A stretch of DNA of 22,256 bases from Candidatus Heimdallarchaeota archaeon LC_3 (lineage in GTDB: Archaea > Asgardarchaeota > Heimdallarchaeia > Hodarchaeales > LC-3). The translations under genes were made by a program, and so were the position numbers. Location of the stretch: the NCBI GenBank assembly GCA_001940645.1, contig MDVS01000143.1, positions 1 through 22,256 on the forward strand, written 5' to 3'. A model generated the notes under the pieces. The model was given only the letters and a program-made list of their open reading frames with translations, did no database searches and was not told the DNA's origin. Within the stretch, counting starts at the first letter, position 1, and each line of letters opens with the position of its first letter. This document shows positions 22,021-22,256 of this stretch, piece by piece.

Positions 22021-22256
22021 ATGAAAGCAATAGTAAATGAAAAATTTGGTCCACCAGGCGTATTAAAAATTAAAGAAATTGAAAAACCAGAACCTCAAGA
22101 TGATGAGGTTCTAATTAAGACCTATGCAACCTCTGTAAACACAATTGATATAGTTTATAGGAGTGGAGTTAAAGCAGTTTTCGGTTTAGCTCGTTTGGCA
22201 ACTGGAATAAGAAAACCACGTAAAAAAATCCTAGGATTTGATTTCTCCGGGGAAAT
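22021..22256 (+). CDS. Zinc-type alcohol dehydrogenase-like (MDR) protein, 3' end cut by window
   Basis: Only the first 78 codons are present. MKAIVNEKFGPPGVLKIKEI, then EKPEPQDDEVLIKTYATSVN and DIVYRSGV, is the GroES-like N-terminal domain of the medium-chain dehydrogenase/quinone oxidoreductase family (VLIKTYATSVNTIDIVYRSG is the diagnostic stretch, FDFSGE the following turn). It should use NAD(P)H. The Cys/His zinc ligands of true alcohol dehydrogenases are not visible in this part, which favours the quinone oxidoreductase-like branch. It follows the HAAS gene by 44 nt with gaagg before the ATG, so it may be cotranscribed with the padR operon. Confidence 0.9.
   Translation, partial: MKAIVNEKFGPPGVLKIKEIEKPEPQDDEVLIKTYATSVNTIDIVYRSGVKAVFGLARLATGIRKPRKKILGFDFSGE

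Noticed and set aside
1..22256. tRNA, rRNA, CRISPR arrays and complete insertion sequences
   Set aside because: I saw no cloverleaf with a conserved T-loop, no regularly spaced repeats with spacers, and no transposase with paired terminal inverted repeats; a covariance-model search would be needed to exclude small RNAs.

Overview
The window looks like AT-rich accessory chromosome from an archaeon. The evidence is an HMf-type histone gene, many genes whose TATA-like box lies 25-29 nt before the start codon (leaderless promoters), frequent TTG and GTG starts, PadR/HAAS and VapBC modules of archaeal type, and surface proteins with C-terminal membrane anchors. The gene style (tandem wHTH/effector regulators, repeat beta-propeller surface proteins, many PIN toxins) fits an Asgard (Loki-like) archaeon. 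That placement is inference; nothing here is a decisive marker.

Layout. 1-936: end of a large wHTH/RAM-like regulator. 963-2165: a hypothetical gene, an AbrB/PIN toxin-antitoxin pair, and a small chimeric ORF carrying a copied piece of a VapC gene. 2378-2599: histone. 2870-4383: a decayed gene on + and a beta-propeller-like gene on - interrupted by an in-frame TAG. 4795-5595: an intact SDR oxidoreductase. 5645-6333: three small minus-strand genes, two of them broken. 6326-6705: a fragment of a 42-residue-repeat protein. 7322-8227: a secreted protein whose C-terminal anchor lies beyond an in-frame TAA. 8546-10399: a large surface-anchored protein that resembles an alpha/alpha-toroid hydrolase. 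10640-11900: a hypothetical gene, a small ORF and cytidine deaminase. 12116-14063: two more toxin-antitoxin pairs. 14440-14932: a second wHTH/RAM remnant (the first is at 12833-13149). 14998-15760: a multiply broken peroxiredoxin-like gene. 15850-16993: a repeat beta-propeller surface protein with a damaged 5' end. 17185-18917: two divergent VapBC pairs. 18964-19134: a small secreted peptide. 19533-19958: a SnoaL-like protein. 20318-22256: a PadR/HAAS operon behind a periodic operator, then the start of an alcohol dehydrogenase-like gene.

Two themes stand out. First, five PIN-domain toxins sit within about 17.6 kb, each with a different kind of antitoxin, and one has shed a 40-bp exact copy of its 3' end into another gene. 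Second, many of the other genes are broken. At least eight carry in-frame stops (TAA, TAG and TGA all occur) or single-base frameshifts with the reading frame still recognisable on both sides. The TA genes, histone, SDR, deaminase, large surface protein and PadR operon remain intact. This looks like a decaying accessory island held by toxin-antitoxin modules. Sequencing error could explain some frameshifts but explains clean in-frame stop codons less easily.

Regulation is readable in places: a 17-nt periodic array with a perfect 10+10 palindrome before padR, and short direct repeats (period 9 and period 18) between the TATA box and start codon of two vapB genes. I saw no rRNA, tRNA, CRISPR array or complete insertion sequence.
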